Of a stretch of DNA of 64,000 nucleotides, positions 51,657 to 64,000 are shown in pieces. The notes beneath the pieces were generated by a model, which worked only from the letters and a program-made list of their open reading frames with translations, made no database searches and was not told the origin of the DNA. Position numbers and translations under genes: made by a program. How positions within the stretch are numbered: position 1 is the first letter of the stretch; each line of letters starts with the position of its first letter. Source of the DNA: Thermaerobacter subterraneus DSM 13965 (lineage in GTDB: Bacteria > Bacillota > Sulfobacillia > Thermaerobacterales > Thermaerobacteraceae); NCBI RefSeq assembly GCF_000183545.2, contig NZ_JH976535.1:2357837-2421836 (forward strand), read 5' to 3'.

Positions 51657-53447
51657 CTAGAAACCCCCCGGCCCCTGGCCGGCCGGCCCCGCGGGGCGCA
51701 GCCGGGCAAAGGGGACGGCCCCGCGGGGGCCGGGTTCGTCCCACTCCAGCTGGAATGCCCCGGCTGCCCGGCGGAAGAACTCTGCCACCGCGGAACCCAG
51801 GCCCTGCCCGCCACGGGCTCCTGGCATCCCCGTCACCCCACCCGGCAGGCCGGGCCGGCCGTCCAGCGGCACGCCCGGTTCCTCGCCCGCGTCCCCCGCG
51901 TCCAGCCGGATCAGGATCTCCAGGCCGGCGTCCAGGGAGGTGATCCAGGGCAGCACCGCGGCCGCCGCCAGCAGGCCGGCCAGCGAGGTGATGGCGCGGG
52001 CCGGTCGCCCGGTGGCCCGTACGGCCCCCCAGGCGGCCGGGATGGCGTAACCGGGCTGGCCCAGGCGCACCGGCACCAGCAGCGACCGGGGCCCGGGGAC
52101 CGGCAGCAGGTTCGCCTCGGCCACGCTCAGGGCGCCGGGTTCGGCCGCCGTCAGGCGGGGTTCCAGGCCGGCCAGCCAGCCGGCCATGGCCTGCGCCACC
52201 GCCGGGGGTGCGGCGGCCAGGTCGTCCTTGAGCCGGGCCACCGCCTGGCGGCGCTGCTCGGGCCCCGTGGCGCCCAGGTACACCTCGGGCCCGCCCGGCC
52301 GGGCTTGCTCCGCTTCGACCCGCCGGGCCAGGGTAGCCAGCACAGGGGCGGCATCGCCCGGCAGGGCCAGCCAGACGGGCGTGTTGCGGCCGAGCCGCTC
52401 GGCATCCCGGTCGATGTGCACCACCCGCCCCTTCAGCTGCAGGTCGCCGTGCTCGGCCGGGGACAGGGTGGTGCCCACCACCAGCAGCACGTCGGCCTCC
52501 TCCAGCCAGCGCCGGGCGGGGGTGGCACCCAGTCCCTCGACGGCCAGGGGGTGTTCCGCCGGGAGCAGCCCCCGGCCGGCCAGGGTCAGGAAGACGGGGG
52601 CACCCAGGATTTCGGCCAGCCGCCGGAGGCTTTCGGCAGCCCCTGCAGCGCCGCCTCCGGCGATGATGGCCGGCTGCCGGCCCCGCACCAGGGCTGCCGC
52701 CACCTGGTCGATCCAGCGGCGGTCGACGAAGGTCCCGGGCCCGGCCGTGCCGTCCCGCCGCCCTCCGGGTCCGGCCGGGTCACCGTACGCGCCGTCCGCA
52801 CCAGTCTGGCCGGCCCGGCCACCGGCCGGATCGCCCCCACCGTCGCCCGGGCCGGACAGGCCGGCAAGAAGGCCCCCGGCCAGACCCGCGGCCGGGTCCC
52901 CGGCCGGTTCCTCCCCAACGGCGGGGCCCGGGGCGCCGGCCCACCGCCGGGCGGCAGCCGGTCCTGAAGCGGTCCCCGACGGGGGGACGGCGGTCAGGCG
53001 CGGCAAGGCCTCGACGGCCAGCTCGATGAGCAGCGGGCGGGGGCGGCGCCGGGCAAGGTCGGTGAAGGCGGCCTCCAGCACCAGGTCCAGGTCCTCCGGC
53101 CGGTCCACCCGGGTGTTCCAGCCGGTGACCGGCTCGGTGAGGCGCAGGGTGTCAGGCAGGGCACCCGCCCGCTCCCGGCCGGCCTCCAGGTCAGCGGCGG
53201 TGCCGCCCCGGACCAGCACCACCAGGGGGACGGAATCGGCGTCGGCCACGGCCAGGGCCGGGAGCATCCCGTTCAGTTCCGCGCCCGACCCGGCCACCAG
53301 CACCGCCGGCCGCCCCGTGGCTCGGGCGGCACCGTCGGCGGCGGCGGCCGCCAGGGGGGCGGGCAGGGGCTCCCCGGCCGTCACCACCAGAGCCGGCTCA
53401 TAGGGGCGCAGGCGGCTGATGAGCCCTTGTTCCCAGAAGCGGTCCAT
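51657..53447 (-). CDS. Degenerate ThDP-dependent-enzyme-like protein (acetolactate-synthase fold)
   Basis: 596 residues. The N-terminal part follows the PYR domain of acetolactate synthase-type enzymes (VVTAGEPLPAPLAAAAADGAARATG, with a Glu at the catalytic position but His before it replaced by Gly), then LPALAVADADSVPLVVLVRGG. The middle follows the cofactor-free domain (QPAIIAGGGAAGAAESLRRLAEILGAPVFLTLAGRGLLP, key IAGGGA). In the C-terminal third the ThDP/Mg motif GDGx(20-30)N is not visible. The enzyme may be catalytically dead or bind something else. A 90-residue Gly/Pro-rich insertion lies at about 170-250. GAGG lies 4 nt before the ATG. Confidence 0.7.
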   Translation of the reverse strand: MDRFWEQGLISRLRPYEPALVVTAGEPLPAPLAAAAADGAARATGRPAVLVAGSGAELNGMLPALAVADADSVPLVVLVRGGTAADLEAGRERAGALPDTLRLTEPVTGWNTRVDRPEDLDLVLEAAFTDLARRRPRPLLIELAVEALPRLTAVPPSGTASGPAAARRWAGAPGPAVGEEPAGDPAAGLAGGLLAGLSGPGDGGGDPAGGRAGQTGADGAYGDPAGPGGRRDGTAGPGTFVDRRWIDQVAAALVRGRQPAIIAGGGAAGAAESLRRLAEILGAPVFLTLAGRGLLPAEHPLAVEGLGATPARRWLEEADVLLVVGTTLSPAEHGDLQLKGRVVHIDRDAERLGRNTPVWLALPGDAAPVLATLARRVEAEQARPGGPEVYLGATGPEQRRQAVARLKDDLAAAPPAVAQAMAGWLAGLEPRLTAAEPGALSVAEANLLPVPGPRSLLVPVRLGQPGYAIPAAWGAVRATGRPARAITSLAGLLAAAAVLPWITSLDAGLEILIRLDAGDAGEEPGVPLDGRPGLPGGVTGMPGARGGQGLGSAVAEFFRRAAGAFQLEWDEPGPRGAVPFARLRPAGPAGQGPGGF

Positions 53448-53589
53448 GGTCCTCACTTCCTCACGTTTCCGAATTGGCGAGCGGGGGCGCTCGGGGCCCA
53501 CGGTTGGCGGAACCGGCCCCGGCGGCACCCTGCGGGTCCCGGCTCACCCCTGGCCCGGCATCCCGCCGGGCGGGCAGGGAGCCCGTCCC

Positions 53590-55968
53590 TCAGGCGGGAT
53601 CGCCACCACCGCCGGTGGCCGTTTCCCCGGCATCGCCACCGGGCGGGCCGGTGTCCGGTGTGGGAAGGCGGTGGAAGGCCCGGTAAACGGTGCGGGCCGC
53701 CGCCCGGTTCATCCCCGGTACGGCCGCCAGTTCGTCCTCGCTTGCCCGGGCGATGGCCTCCAGGGAGCCGAAGGCCTCCAGCAGCGCCTTCCTCCGCCGG
53801 GGCCCGATGCCCGGCAGTTCCTCCAGCACCGAGTGCAACCCGGCCCGCTGGCGCAGCTGCCGGTGGTAGCTCAAGGCGAAGCGGTGGGCCTCGTCCCGGA
53901 TCCGCTGCAGCAGGTGCAGCGCGGGGGAGTCCCGCGGGATCACGATGGGATCCGGCCGGTCCGGAGCGTAAACCAGCTCGAACCGCTTGGCCAGGGCGAA
54001 GACGGGAATGTCCACCAGCCCCAGGCGGTCCAGGACCTCCTGGGCGGCCGACAGCTGCCCCTTGCCCCCGTCGATCAGGATCAGGTCCGGCAGGTCGGCA
54101 AAGCCCCGCAGCTCCGCGGCGCCGGGATCGCCGGCGGGAGTCCGGCCGGCTCCGCCGACGGCGGTCCCGGAGAGACCCGCCCCGGCCCGGTCGGCCCCGG
54201 CCTGTCCCGCCCCTGCCTCACCCGCGCCGGCCTGGCCGGGCGCAGGCGGCGGTGCCGCGGGGGTCTCCCCGGCAGGGTCGACGGAGGCCGGCAGGTCGCC
54301 TTCCCCGGCGCCGGCCGTGGAGGGCACGTCGCCTTCCACGGGCACCCCCTGCGCCTCCAGGCCGCGCCGCAGGCGGCGGTAGAGCACCTCCTGCATGCTG
54401 GCGAAGTCGTTGGGCGCTTCCACCGTGCGGATGCGGAAGCGGCGGTATTCGGCCTTGGCCGGCTCGCCGCGGATCATCACCACCATGGAGCCGACCGGCT
54501 GGGCACCCTGGAAGTTGGAGATGTCGTAGCACTCGATGCGCCGCGGCGGCTCGTCCAGGTCCAGGTATCGGGCCAGCTCCTCCAGGGCCCGCCGGGCCCG
54601 GTCCTGGCGCACCTGGTCGTCCGTCTCCGCCTGGGCCAGCAGCAGGCGGGCGTTGTGCTCGGCCAGTTCGACCCACCGGCGCTTCGTGCCCCGCTGGGGC
54701 CGGTGCAGGCGCACCTGAACACCCCGGCGCTGGCTGAGCCACCGGCCGATGACCTCCGCCTCGCCCGGGGGCAGCTCGGCGGGCAGCAGGATCTCCCGCG
54801 GAACGAAGGTCGCCCGCCCGTAGTACTGGGTCAGGAACGCCGCCAGCAGCTCCCCGTCGTCCAGGCCGTCGACGCCCGTCATGGACAGCTGCTCGCGACC
54901 GATGATCCGTCCTTCCCGCACGAAGAAGACCTGGGCGTGGGCCCGGTCGCCCTGGCGGGCGATGCCGATGGCATCTTCCTCCGCCCGGCGGGGGCTGGCC
55001 ACCTGCTGCTGCTCCAGGACCTGGTGCAGCGCCCGCAGCTGGTCGCGCAGCTCGGCGGCCCGCTCGAACTCCCAGCGGGCGGCGGCGGACTGCATCTCCG
55101 CCTCCACCCGTTCCAGGACCTCCCGCGACCGGCCCTCCAGGAAGGCGATGAGGTCGCGGATCATGGCGTCGTACCGGTCCCGGTCGCACAGGGCGGCACA
55201 CGGAGCCAGGCAGCGGCCGATGTAGTAGTGCAGGCACGGCCGGCCGCCCCGCCGCAGCCGGTGATCGGAGCAGCTGCGGTAGGGGAAGACCCGGCGGATC
55301 AGCCGCAGGGCTTCCTGCAGCGACGCGGAGTGGGTGTAGGGCCCGAAGTAGCGGGCGCCGTCGTCCTGCACCTGCCGTGCGATGCTGACCCGGGGCCAGT
55401 CCTCATGGACGTGGACCTTCAGGTAGGGATAGGTCTTGTCGTCCCGCAGCCGGACGTTGTACCGCGGACGGTAGCGCTTGATCAGCGTGTTCTCGAGGAC
55501 CAGGGCCTCGACCTCGTTGCGGGTCACGATGAACTCCAGGGCGGCCGCCCGCTCCACCATCCGCTGGATGCGGGCCGGCAGGTGGCGGGAGGACTGGAAG
55601 TACGACCGGACCCGCTGGCGCAGGGAGCGCGCCTTGCCCACGTAGAGCACCTGGCCCTGGGCGTCCTTGAACAGGTACACGCCGGGCTGTTCGGGCAGGT
55701 CGGCAGCCCGCTGGCGAAGGGCCCCTCCGGGTACCCCCGTCCCGGCGGGGGCATCCGGAGGGCGGGCGGGCCCCAGGTCCCCGGGGGGGACGGGCGAGCC
55801 GGAGGGATCCGGTCCGGCCGCGGGACCCCGCCGGCCGGCAGTCCCCAACCCGCCTGCGGGGCCGCGCTCGCCCGCGGGCTCGAGCTGGCTTGTAGGCGCC
55901 GCCCCAACCCCAGGCGGGGGCGGGGCTGGGGTTTGGGGATCGCCGCGCCGTCGCCCGTTCGGCACCAT
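53590..55968 (-). CDS. uvrC: UvrABC system protein C
   Basis: 792 residues from ATG with AAAGGAGGCGGG directly upstream. After about 85 Pro/Gly-rich residues the GIY-YIG nuclease begins (LPEQPGVYLFKDAQGQVLYVGKARSLRQRV). Then come the UVR motif, the Cys-rich region (RSCSDHRLRRGGRPCLHYYIGRCLAPC), the RNase-H-like nuclease (ECYDISNFQGAQPVGSMVV, LPDLILIDGGKGQLSAA), and C-terminal HhH (LEELPGIGPRRRKALLEAFGSLEAI). An Ala/Gly/Glu repeat-rich insertion (about 555-625) interrupts the RNase-H-like part. It makes both incisions in nucleotide excision repair. Confidence 0.96.
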   Translation of the reverse strand: MVPNGRRRGDPQTPAPPPPGVGAAPTSQLEPAGERGPAGGLGTAGRRGPAAGPDPSGSPVPPGDLGPARPPDAPAGTGVPGGALRQRAADLPEQPGVYLFKDAQGQVLYVGKARSLRQRVRSYFQSSRHLPARIQRMVERAAALEFIVTRNEVEALVLENTLIKRYRPRYNVRLRDDKTYPYLKVHVHEDWPRVSIARQVQDDGARYFGPYTHSASLQEALRLIRRVFPYRSCSDHRLRRGGRPCLHYYIGRCLAPCAALCDRDRYDAMIRDLIAFLEGRSREVLERVEAEMQSAAARWEFERAAELRDQLRALHQVLEQQQVASPRRAEEDAIGIARQGDRAHAQVFFVREGRIIGREQLSMTGVDGLDDGELLAAFLTQYYGRATFVPREILLPAELPPGEAEVIGRWLSQRRGVQVRLHRPQRGTKRRWVELAEHNARLLLAQAETDDQVRQDRARRALEELARYLDLDEPPRRIECYDISNFQGAQPVGSMVVMIRGEPAKAEYRRFRIRTVEAPNDFASMQEVLYRRLRRGLEAQGVPVEGDVPSTAGAGEGDLPASVDPAGETPAAPPPAPGQAGAGEAGAGQAGADRAGAGLSGTAVGGAGRTPAGDPGAAELRGFADLPDLILIDGGKGQLSAAQEVLDRLGLVDIPVFALAKRFELVYAPDRPDPIVIPRDSPALHLLQRIRDEAHRFALSYHRQLRQRAGLHSVLEELPGIGPRRRKALLEAFGSLEAIARASEDELAAVPGMNRAAARTVYRAFHRLPTPDTGPPGGDAGETATGGGGDPA

Positions 55969-56028
55969 CCCGCCTCCTTTCACCCGGTAGGGCCCACCTC
56001 CCGGCGGGCTTCTCACGCCGCAGATTTG

Positions 56029-56034
56029 ATCATA
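56029..56034 (-). promoter_or_regulatory. Extended -10 promoter of uvrC
   Basis: Minus strand reads TGCTATGAT, an extended -10 (TGnTATGAT), 61 bp before the uvrC start. No clear -35 box; a LexA-like half-conserved site (56057-56068) lies where -35 would be. Confidence 0.5.
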
Positions 56035-56050
56035 GCACGATCCGGAGCCC

Positions 56051-56079
56051 TTGACCGAACACCCATTCCCTCCTACAAT
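56051..56079 (+). promoter_or_regulatory. Promoter of the radical SAM repair-like gene
   Basis: TTGACC (56051-56056), a 17-bp spacer, TACAAT (56074-56079). The start of transcription would be near 56086. Confidence 0.75.
56057..56068. promoter_or_regulatory. Second, imperfect LexA-like box
   Basis: GAACACCCATTC has one mismatch to GAACnnnnGTTC. It overlaps the spacer of the rightward promoter and lies upstream of the uvrC -10 box. Confidence 0.4.
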
Positions 56080-56089
56080 GTCTGGTAGG

Positions 56090-56101
56090 GAACACGTGTT
56101 C
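56090..56101. promoter_or_regulatory. LexA (DinR) box
   Basis: GAACACGTGTTC fits the Gram-positive LexA consensus CGAACnnnnGTTCG except for the first base (G instead of C at 56089). It lies about 10 bp after the -10 box, where a repressor blocks transcription. Confidence 0.7.
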
Positions 56102-56137
56102 GCAACCGATCCAGGTTGCCGGGGAGGTGGTGGTCTC

Positions 56138-57385
56138 GTGCGTCCCCGCACCCGCCGCATCCAGTACCGCTGGCTGCCCTGTAAGAGCCTGATCAACCGC
56201 GTCTCGGGAATGCCCTTCCAGTGGAGCATCAACCCCTACCGCGGGTGCACCCACGGCTGCGTGTACTGCTATGCCCGGGCCACCCATCCCTATCTGGGGC
56301 TCGACGGCGGCCTGGACTTCGAATCGGTGATCTTCGTGAAGCAGGGTGCGGTGGAAGCCCTGCGCCGGGACCTGGCCCGGCCGGGATGGAACCGGGAGCT
56401 GGTGGCCATCGGCACCGCCACCGACCCTTACCAGCCCATCGAGGGGAAGTACCGGCTAATGCGCGGCATCCTGCAGGCCTTGATCGACGCCGAGACCCCC
56501 TTCTCCATCACCACCAAGAGCACCCTGGTCCTGCGCGACCTGGACCTGCTGGTCGAGGCCAGCCGCCGGGCCGGCTGCACGGTGAACATCTCCATCCCGA
56601 CGGTCGATCCCGGCCTGTGGCGCCAGCTGGAGCCCGGCACCCCCCACCCTGCCCAGCGGCTGCGGGTCCTGGAACGGCTGCGGGCCGCTGGTATCCGGGC
56701 TGGTGTCTTCCTGGCCCCCATCCTGCCCGGCATCACCGACGACCGGCTCCACCTGGAAGCCGTGGTGAAAGCGGCCGCGCAGCACGGGGCGGCCTTCCTG
56801 TGGCCAGGGGTCATGCACCTGGGGCCCGGCGTGCGGGAGTGGGTCTTCCCGGCCCTGGCCCGCCTGCGGCCCGATCTGATGCCCATGTACCGCGCCCTCT
56901 ATCGGGGGAGGGAGGCGGCACCGTTCTACCGGGAAAGCGTGCTCCGGCGGGTCGAAGAGTTGAAAACCCGGTGGGGTCTGGCCGGACCGCGACCGGAGCG
57001 GGCACAGCGGGTGACCCCGCCGGCTGGGACCTCCCCTTCCGCCGGCGGTGACGCCAAGCGGGCGGCTGCCCCGTCCGGGCTCGCGGCCCCGGTCGCCACG
57101 GTGCCCGTCGCCGCCATGGCAGGCGTGACGGCCATGTTCCCGATGCTCCCGCCGGCGAACCGGCCGGCAGGGCCCAGGCCTGCCGGCCGCCAGCCCGCCG
57201 CCGCCCCGCTCCCCGCCGCCGGCGGCGCATTCGAACAGCCTGCCCGCGCCGCCACCCGCGACAGGAACCCGGCCGGCGCATCGGGCCGTGCCCCTGTGGC
57301 CGGTCGCCGGGGCCTCCCCGGGCACGGGACCCGGCGTTCCCGCGGGGTTCCCGGCCAGATCGCCCTGCCGTTGACCGGCGTTTGA
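56138..57385 (+). CDS. SPL-family (photolyase-like) radical SAM protein
   Basis: 415 residues from GTG with GGGGAGGTGG 9 nt upstream. The radical SAM cluster motif is NPYRGCTHGCVYCYARATHPYLG (key CxxxCxxC). Other conserved segments are ATDPYQPIEGKYRLMRGIL, SITTKSTLVLRDLDLL, NISIPTVDPGLWRQLEPGTP and HYLGPGVREWVF-like MHLGPGVREWVFP, as in the PA0069 group related to spore photoproduct lyase. The last 120 residues are Ala/Pro/Gly-rich. A LexA box in its promoter and its divergence from uvrC suggest a DNA-repair job, which is inference. Confidence 0.87.
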   Translation: MRPRTRRIQYRWLPCKSLINRVSGMPFQWSINPYRGCTHGCVYCYARATHPYLGLDGGLDFESVIFVKQGAVEALRRDLARPGWNRELVAIGTATDPYQPIEGKYRLMRGILQALIDAETPFSITTKSTLVLRDLDLLVEASRRAGCTVNISIPTVDPGLWRQLEPGTPHPAQRLRVLERLRAAGIRAGVFLAPILPGITDDRLHLEAVVKAAAQHGAAFLWPGVMHLGPGVREWVFPALARLRPDLMPMYRALYRGREAAPFYRESVLRRVEELKTRWGLAGPRPERAQRVTPPAGTSPSAGGDAKRAAAPSGLAAPVATVPVAAMAGVTAMFPMLPPANRPAGPRPAGRQPAAAPLPAAGGAFEQPARAATRDRNPAGASGRAPVAGRRGLPGHGTRRSRGVPGQIALPLTGV

Positions 57386-57439
57386 AGCCGGCCTGCAGCG
57401 CCGGTCCCCCGCAGGATGAAGGGGAAATAAACGACCGGC

Positions 57440-57475
57440 TTGGCGACCATACCGTCTCTTGGCGACCATACCGTC
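57440..57475. repeat. 17-bp direct repeat upstream of the AI-2E transporter gene
   Basis: TTGGCGACCATACCGTC occurs at 57440-57456 and 57459-57475, a 19-bp period. It is in the 227-nt gap before the transporter start and could be an operator pair. Confidence 0.75.
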
Positions 57476-57612
57476 CATCGAGAAAGAAGGAAACCGGCGG
57501 CGCTGCCGTCGAAGATGGGCCGGTGGCGCTCAAGGATCCGGTTGGTGCGTGCACCCGGGCGCGGCGCCGGGCACTCGGATGCGGGTCATCTCGGGCGGCG
57601 GAGGGATGGTCG

Positions 57613-58989
57613 TTGGCAACGGAACCGCCCAAGCAGCCGGCCTCACCCCCGGCGGGACCGCCGGGGCCTGCGGGACCGGCCTGGTCTACCCTGGTGGGGC
57701 TCCTCAACATCCTGGCCGGCGCGGGTGTGCTCTGGCTCGCCTGGTGGGTGCTTTCCCACTTTGGGCGCACCCTGACCCTGCTCGGGCTGGCGGGGGTGCT
57801 GGCGTTTTTGCTAGAACCGGCCGTCAGCTTCCTGGAGCGCGGCATGCGCAGCCGGGCCCTGGCCGCCCTGTTGCTCTACCTGGCGTTTGTGGCGCTCCTG
57901 GCCCTGGGCGTGGTCTACCTGGCCGGCCCTATCAAGGAGCAGGCCCAGGAGCTGTTCTGGTCCGTGCCGCGCTACCGGCAGCAGGTGGCGGAAGCGGTTC
58001 CCGTCCTGCAGAAGTACATGGAACTCCTGCGGGAATTCCTGGCACGCTACGGGGTCAGCGTGGAGCCCCAGGATCTCGCCGGCCAGTTCCTGCAGCGGGT
58101 AGCCGGCAGCACCAACCGCATCCTGGCCGGCCTGACCGCCGTTGTGACCGGTATCGGCACCACCCTGGCCAACGCCGTGCTGGTCCTGGTGATCTCCATC
58201 TACCTAGTGGTCGACGGTTCCGGGCTCAACCGGCAGATGCTAGGTTACCTGCCCGCCCGGTACCGCCGGCCCGTCCGCCGCGCCCAGGCGGTGGCCTTGC
58301 GCGTCTTCGGCGGCTACCTGCGGGGCCAGCTGCTGCTGGGTCTGATCATCGGCGTGGTGGTCGGCATCGGTCTCAGCCTTCTGGGCATTCCTTACCCGGC
58401 CCTGCTGGGCGTCATCGCGGGGGTCATGGAGCTGCTGCCCATCGTGGGCGCCGTCCTAGGGGCCATCCCCGCCATCCTGGTGGCCCTGTTCCAGCCGTGG
58501 CCCGCCGTTCTCTACGTGACCCTGTTCTTCATCGTGGTCCAGCAAGTGGAGGGCAACCTGCTGGTGCCCCGCATCACGGGCCAGGCCGTGGGGCTCCACC
58601 CCCTGGCCACCTTGCTGGCCCTGCTGGCCGGATACGAGGTGGCCGGGATCCTGGGGGCGATCCTGGCCGTGCCCGTGGCCGCCGTCGCCCAGGCGCTGCT
58701 GCGGGAGTTCAACCCCCCCGACCCGGACCCCGGCGAGCCCGGCGCTGGGGACAACCGGCGCCGGCCGCGCCGCCCCAGCCGGGCACCCCGCCCCGTGGGG
58801 GCGCAACCTCCGGACCCGTCCGGGAACGGTGACCGCAACCCCGGCGGGGAGCCGCACGGCCCGGCCGGTGCTGGGCCGTCCGGGCCCCTGCCCCCGGAAC
58901 GCTGCGAGCAGGAACCGGCCCGCGAGGGGCAAGACCCGCCGCCCCCCGCCCGCGGCCCGCGGGTCGTCATCACCCGCCGGCCCGCCTGA
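57613..58989 (+). CDS. AI-2E family transporter
   Basis: 458 residues from TTG with GGAGGGA 7 nt upstream. Seven or eight membrane helices: VGLLNILAGAGVLWLAWWVL, TLTLLGLAGVLAFLLEP, ALAALLLYLAFVALLALGVV, and after a soluble stretch LVLVISIYLVVDG, GQLLLGLIIGVVVGIGLSLLGIPY, MELLPIVGAVLGAIPAILVA, and NLLVPRITGQAVGLHPLATLLALLAG, quoted by its key PRI-G-VGLHP signature. The family (PF01594) includes TqsA and Na+/H+ antiporter-like members; substrate unknown. The last 100 residues are a Pro/Arg/Gly-rich cytoplasmic tail. Ends 11 nt before convergent uvrA. Confidence 0.9.
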   Translation: MATEPPKQPASPPAGPPGPAGPAWSTLVGLLNILAGAGVLWLAWWVLSHFGRTLTLLGLAGVLAFLLEPAVSFLERGMRSRALAALLLYLAFVALLALGVVYLAGPIKEQAQELFWSVPRYRQQVAEAVPVLQKYMELLREFLARYGVSVEPQDLAGQFLQRVAGSTNRILAGLTAVVTGIGTTLANAVLVLVISIYLVVDGSGLNRQMLGYLPARYRRPVRRAQAVALRVFGGYLRGQLLLGLIIGVVVGIGLSLLGIPYPALLGVIAGVMELLPIVGAVLGAIPAILVALFQPWPAVLYVTLFFIVVQQVEGNLLVPRITGQAVGLHPLATLLALLAGYEVAGILGAILAVPVAAVAQALLREFNPPDPDPGEPGAGDNRRRPRRPSRAPRPVGAQPPDPSGNGDRNPGGEPHGPAGAGPSGPLPPERCEQEPAREGQDPPPPARGPRVVITRRPA

Positions 58990-59000
58990 GAGCGGCCGGT

Positions 59001-61967
<2,967 letters not shown>

Positions 61968-61971
61968 GCTC

Positions 61972-64000
<2,029 letters not shown>

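Overview
The window is about 64 kb of very GC-rich (roughly 70 percent or more) chromosome from a Gram-positive bacterium. Typical Bacillota genes are present: whiA-yvcK-rapZ, cdaA-cdaR-glmM-glmS with a glmS ribozyme, a redox-sensing Rex repressor, a HutP-like protein and a Bacillus-type LexA box. With the extreme GC content and the many GTG/TTG starts behind strong Shine-Dalgarno sequences, this points to a high-GC thermophilic lineage such as Thermaerobacter. That placement is inferred from gene content, not from a search.

Region 1-8.3 kb handles sulfane sulfur and thiol redox. A leftward set (rhodanese, rhodanese-metallo-beta-lactamase fusion, TusA-rhodanese fusion, DsrE, TauE exporter, then a lipoprotein running off the edge) diverges from an ArsR-type regulator, a DUF302 protein, a CoA-disulfide-reductase-like flavoprotein and a two-domain thioredoxin-fold protein. 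An almost identical operator-like element lies in both divergent promoters. The last gene has an in-frame TGA exactly where the first Cys of its second CPYC motif belongs, followed by a SECIS-like hairpin, so it is a candidate selenoprotein.

Region 8.3-19.1 kb holds a methyltransferase, an M29 aminopeptidase, an MBL hydrolase, a nucleoside/deoxynucleoside catabolic operon (GntR regulator, ribokinase, nucleoside hydrolase, DeoC), a fused ABC exporter and a chromate transporter. Region 19.2-34 kb is leftward: cell-envelope amino sugar and c-di-AMP genes (glmS with ribozyme, glmM, cdaR, cdaA), rex, polyprenyl synthase, whiA, yvcK, rapZ, an endonuclease-phosphatase family protein, a small membrane protein and a 2-hydroxyacid dehydrogenase.

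Region 34.3-37.7 kb carries mgtE, an unrecognised low-complexity protein and a HutP-family protein. A 1.3-kb insertion sequence (37.75-39.06 kb) with a frameshifted transposase abuts the promoter of the next operon. Region 39-49.2 kb is a nearly complete, translationally coupled shikimate/aromatic operon (aroH, aroF, tyrA, aroA, aroE, aroC, an aroK-aroB fusion, aroQ) with a leader containing an intrinsic terminator. Region 49.4-64 kb holds a holin-like membrane protein, a membrane-fused spermidine-synthase-like protein, a degenerate ThDP-enzyme-like protein, and the excision-repair genes uvrC, uvrA and uvrB. A LexA-box promoter drives a photolyase-like radical SAM protein divergent from uvrC.

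Scattered through the window is an 11-bp word, GGACGAACCGG, present ten times exactly, far above chance. Many conserved enzymes also carry long Pro/Ala/Gly-rich insertions or tails.
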